The translations under genes were made by a program, and so were the position numbers. 64,000 bases of DNA, taken from positions 5,341,913 through 5,405,912 of the forward strand of contig JACTAT010000029.1 in the NCBI GenBank assembly GCA_014526335.1. Reading direction: 5' to 3'. The notes under the pieces were generated by a model, which was not told the origin of the DNA, did not search any database, and saw only the letters and a program-made list of their open reading frames with translations. Below are positions 60,651 to 64,000 of this stretch, piece by piece; within the stretch, counting starts at the first letter, position 1; the number at the start of each line of letters is the position of its first letter. The stretch is from Chrysaora quinquecirrha (Eukaryota > Cnidaria > Scyphozoa > Semaeostomeae > Pelagiidae).

Positions 60651-63600
60651 GTAATTATTATAATTATTTCACATTGCTTTTCTATGTACATGGGTAAGTT
60701 CATTCGTCATATCATTCGCATTTTTCATAGCCGGTCCCCTAAATGTGCTCTAAGGGATCGGACATCCGCCGACGAGTTTAGGTGGTGTCAATGGGATAGA
60801 AAAACCAATTTGTTGAGGGTTGAAAGTGTATTTGCTTGAGGTAGCGTGTGTTAGAGCGTCCCATCTTCCAGTTTGACTCTGAAGCCCCGAAGAATACTTG
60901 CAATAGCAGATATAATAGTCTCCAGCTATGTGAGCCAAATGAGTTATATGAAAAGCCAGCGGTTGAACTTTGGTGTTACAATCTTGAGTGTTAGAGTTCC
61001 TGTGCCTCTCTGGTGCTGCTTTGAAATCCAATTTTTTAATCACTTTCTTTTAAGTTGGTGTGACAAAGTAGTTAAATTTTAAAACATAAAAAAACAGCTA
61101 ATACAAACCAGCTCTTAAAGCAAAAACAAAAGAAGTTAAGTCTACAATTACTAACAGTAAAAGCTAAGAGATTAGAAACTGACATATTTATCATATCATA
61201 AACTACATATGCGAAACTGAAAGATTAAACAAAGGTACTACTGAACAAACAGTACAAAAATATACTTAATTAATAAGATTAATATAGCCAATGTTGGGCA
61301 TAAAATCTGTGAAAGATAGAACCAAATAATTTCCTTTCTTCCTTTCGCTGTCCCTTTGCTGCGTACAGCAAGACAAAATGCTTCCATTCGTTTTCTCCAG
61401 TAATATATTATGCACCTCTTCTTTCTTCCATCTACACTTTTTTCAAACAACACCTTTGTTAGGAACTCGAAATCGAAAATTCCCTAACGATTAAGAAACT
61501 TAGAGGAACTATCTAGGCTGGGATGGAAAACTAAGAATAACTTTTTTCAAGAACAACACGGTTTATACAACTAAATAACCGAATAACAACATTTTCCCAT
61601 CGAACTTCTCTAAAAGGCCCTATTTATATTTAAAGTAAGCAAACAAAGCAAGTTTAAATGAATTTGTTGTAAATATAAGTATTCAAAATATTTAACGATA
61701 GTGAACAGTATAAAGAACTTTCAGCCTAATTTGTTTATAATCAAGGAACTCCAGCCTCAACTCAGACCAAAGGTTCCTTATAAAAAACATGCACTGCATC
61801 TGATGCTAAAGTCAAAATAAAAGGTAGAAATTTAAGAGACTTTCTCTGTTCACCAACAGGAATGCTCATTTTGCTTTAATTAAAACTATGTTTATCAAAA
61901 CACTACTTGACGTCATACTGTATAATCCTCATCTGATACAATTAAACCAACTCAATTATGCTTAGAACACTAGAATATCGAGTTAAAAAGATTAGCATAC
62001 TTTGCTGGTATGATAAATAAGCTTTCCTTGTCGGTAAACTACACATATAATCCCTTGAAGGCATTTTTTTAACATATTATTACTGTTCGAGAATTTCTCT
62101 TTCTCAAAACAATCTCTTATGTAAGCCTTATCCTGCATTTCCTTTGCCTGATGCAATAGTGATACCTTTTGTTTACTGCTTACTCTAAGTCACAGAGAAG
62201 GGCATACGCCCTTTTCTAAGAAGCATTCAACCGCCTTTTTAAACGGATTTTTTTGCGGTATGCGTTTCGGCTCACCCATCCACTTCATTTTCCGCTTGGT
62301 TTCCCCGTCTTATTTTGGTCAGCCTATTGCCGTCAGTTGGAAGGTGTTATGATAGTGACTTCATGTTCATTATTGTCAGCATTATCCTGTCCATGTGTTC
62401 GGCAACCGCTGCTTCTAAAAGGGAAGTTTCTCATCATTTAGCTATTAACCCGTCTACTTCAGAAATAGCTGCATCGGCACTGAATATTATTTTCTAACTT
62501 TCTTTCGAAGAAAACTAATTTTGGATAATAATTTGAATTGACCTGTGAAGACGGAGGTGCAGTTATTTGCTTTCATTCCTTTGTCTTGGTGGCCTAGTTT
62601 TATTGGGAACGAGATTGTTATCTTTTTGGGAACGCTCAACCTCGTACCGAAGGTAAACAGGACCTCTACGTGAACACTGCGCTGCCCCATATCTGTTGCG
62701 GGCTGAGCTAACAACAACAACAACAGATATCCTTGGGAACAAAGTTGGGGAACGCTAGAAAAGCGGATTTATTTGGATATATTTATATTGGATCCTTCCC
62801 GATCCTCCGTTCCTGTGTAAGCGCAACGAAAGCGTATCTCTATTGTACCCCAAAAGGTATGGATGCAGATCTTTTGGACCCGTATCTCTCGTGTAAACGG
62901 GATCTGAAGAAGGTCTGAAGGTGTTGACGAAAACCTTAGTAAGATTCAACAAACATTTTGTAACAGAGCTTGAAATGAAATGGGTCAGGGTCAGGGTCTT
63001 GTTTGTAACAGAGCTTGAAATGAAGTGGATGAGGGTCAGGGTCTTGTTATCTGAATGTGTGTCTGTTTAGAGATTCATTGTATATTCTGTCAGAGATTGA
63101 TTGTAGATTCTGAGATCAGTTTGAAGATAAGTGGTCTCGTTTTCTGGTTGGCTCAGCTATAATTTACTATGCACGGGGGTATAATATGGATATACGGAAC
63201 GTAACAGTATTGATGTTCAAACTCCTTTTATGTTCCCTCTCGACCACGCCAGATTTTTTTCTGTCGAAGCTCGTAACATTAATATTTTATTCAAAGCACC
63301 CATTAACGGTCAATTTTGATATACAAAATTGCAAAACTGCGACTTTTCCAACAATAATTATAAATTAACGGCTAATTAAGACCATTTATGTGTCAATAAT
63401 CGTCATACACCACAAATTTATTACATTTTGATAGGAACTTCCAATTCTTGTAAAAGCCATTGAAAAATATTATTTCTCTACGACCTGTCGGGGTAGACTT
63501 TGCTTGAAAGAACGCTTAAACACATTTCATTGTATATCTTTAGAAAAATACCCTTGAAAATATGGAAATGGCTTAGTTTATTTCTTCAGTAACTGGGCAT

Positions 63601-63952
63601 GTAATACGAATTTATTGTTCTCTTCAAATATTTAGACAGGTGCAAGGCACGTTACAAGGAACATTGAAAAAACTCCTAAAAAAATTGTAGGAAATCCATA
63701 CAAAACGCCACAAAACGCTGCCTATGCATCCATATCCGTACGAAATCCAGCATTTTAAACACAGTCACTTGATTCTTTTGATGTTACTGCCCTTTGGCTT
63801 TCAGTGTTTCGAGCGAAAAACGAATTTGAAAACGCCGACGCCTTAAGAAAATTCTAGCTTAATTGTAAGGTCTATTCCTTCGATTACGGCACCTGTTTTT
63901 AATTATTAATGTGCACAGTAATTCTTAACGGATGACCCATTGCATTTCACAG
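60651..63952 (+). other. Long intron (about 3.3 kb) or exon-poor gap
   Basis: I find no convincing spectrin-like exon here. The region is AT-rich. A 45-bp direct repeat lies at 62957-63046. Around 62780-62920 there is a patch (GATCCTCCGTTCC, AGCGCAACGAAAGCG) that looks like transposon debris but matches nothing I can name. The acceptor at 63952 is provisional. Confidence 0.4.
62957..63046. repeat. 45-bp direct duplication
   Basis: TTTGTAACAGAGCTTGAAAT begins at 62957 and again at 63002; both copies end in GGTCAGGGTCTTG. Three differences are seen. Confidence 0.85.
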
Positions 63953-64000
63953 GATGCTTACTGCACGTTACGCTATACAAGAAAGTTTCGCAAGAATTCA
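63953..64000 (+). CDS. Possible exon 27, cut by window end
   Basis: A CATTTCACAG acceptor is followed by an open frame in phase 0 (DAYCTLRYTRKF). Only 16 codons are visible and they are not obviously spectrin-like, so this is a guess from the acceptor and phase. Confidence 0.25.

Noticed and set aside
63804..63855. Acceptor-like CTTTGGCTTTCAG at about 63792-63804 as a start of exon 27
   Set aside because: The phase-0 frame after it meets a stop within about 15 codons and shows no spectrin pattern.

Overview
The window is eukaryotic. Splicing is GT-AG, introns are AT-rich and repeat-filled, and exons tie together in consistent phase. All recognisable coding sequence lies on the + strand and reads as one internal piece of a single giant gene; neither its start codon nor its stop codon is in the window. 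The organism is probably a marine invertebrate, perhaps an anthozoan cnidarian. That guess rests on gene style and small palindromic intron repeats and is weak.

Layout. 1-325 is the end of an intron with a CTAA-type microsatellite. 326-38904 holds four exons that code for a long, highly charged region. The third exon (about 3644-36892, about 33.2 kb) is dominated by a tandem array at 4001-36120: 17 head-to-tail copies of a 1,887-bp (629-codon) unit, nearly identical in DNA. Each unit is itself made of about eight shorter motifs rich in Arg and Val, separated by Glu/Pro-rich acidic spacers. These motifs resemble the C-terminal tail motif of ankyrins. Diverged single copies flank the array on both sides. 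From the end of exon 4 to 60650 the gene changes to a spectrin-repeat rod: 22 exons of mostly 315-350 bp, each worth about one spectrin repeat and nearly all in phase 0. A possible further exon starts at 63953.

Role. The rod and the giant repetitive exon point to a cytoskeletal linker or scaffold of the spectraplakin, nesprin or giant-ankyrin type. The repeat exon sits just before the spectrin rod, as the plakin-repeat exon does in spectraplakins. Near-identical giant repeats in a spectrin-type linker recall nematode ANC-1, a nesprin relative. The family cannot be settled here because the diagnostic end domains (CH, plakin, ankyrin repeats, ZU5, KASH, EF-hand, GAR) are outside the window.

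Reading frame. The coding sequence carries about 21 single-base indels, 13 of them in the array, mostly losses of one base from short homopolymers. When these are set aside, every splice junction from exon 1 to exon 26 closes in phase. That favours consensus errors in the assembly over a dead gene, although real frameshifts spread between repeat units cannot be excluded.

Introns hold small palindromic MITE-like elements (one family seen three times), a tRNA-like foldback pair, two conspicuous satellites, and otherwise nothing I recognise.
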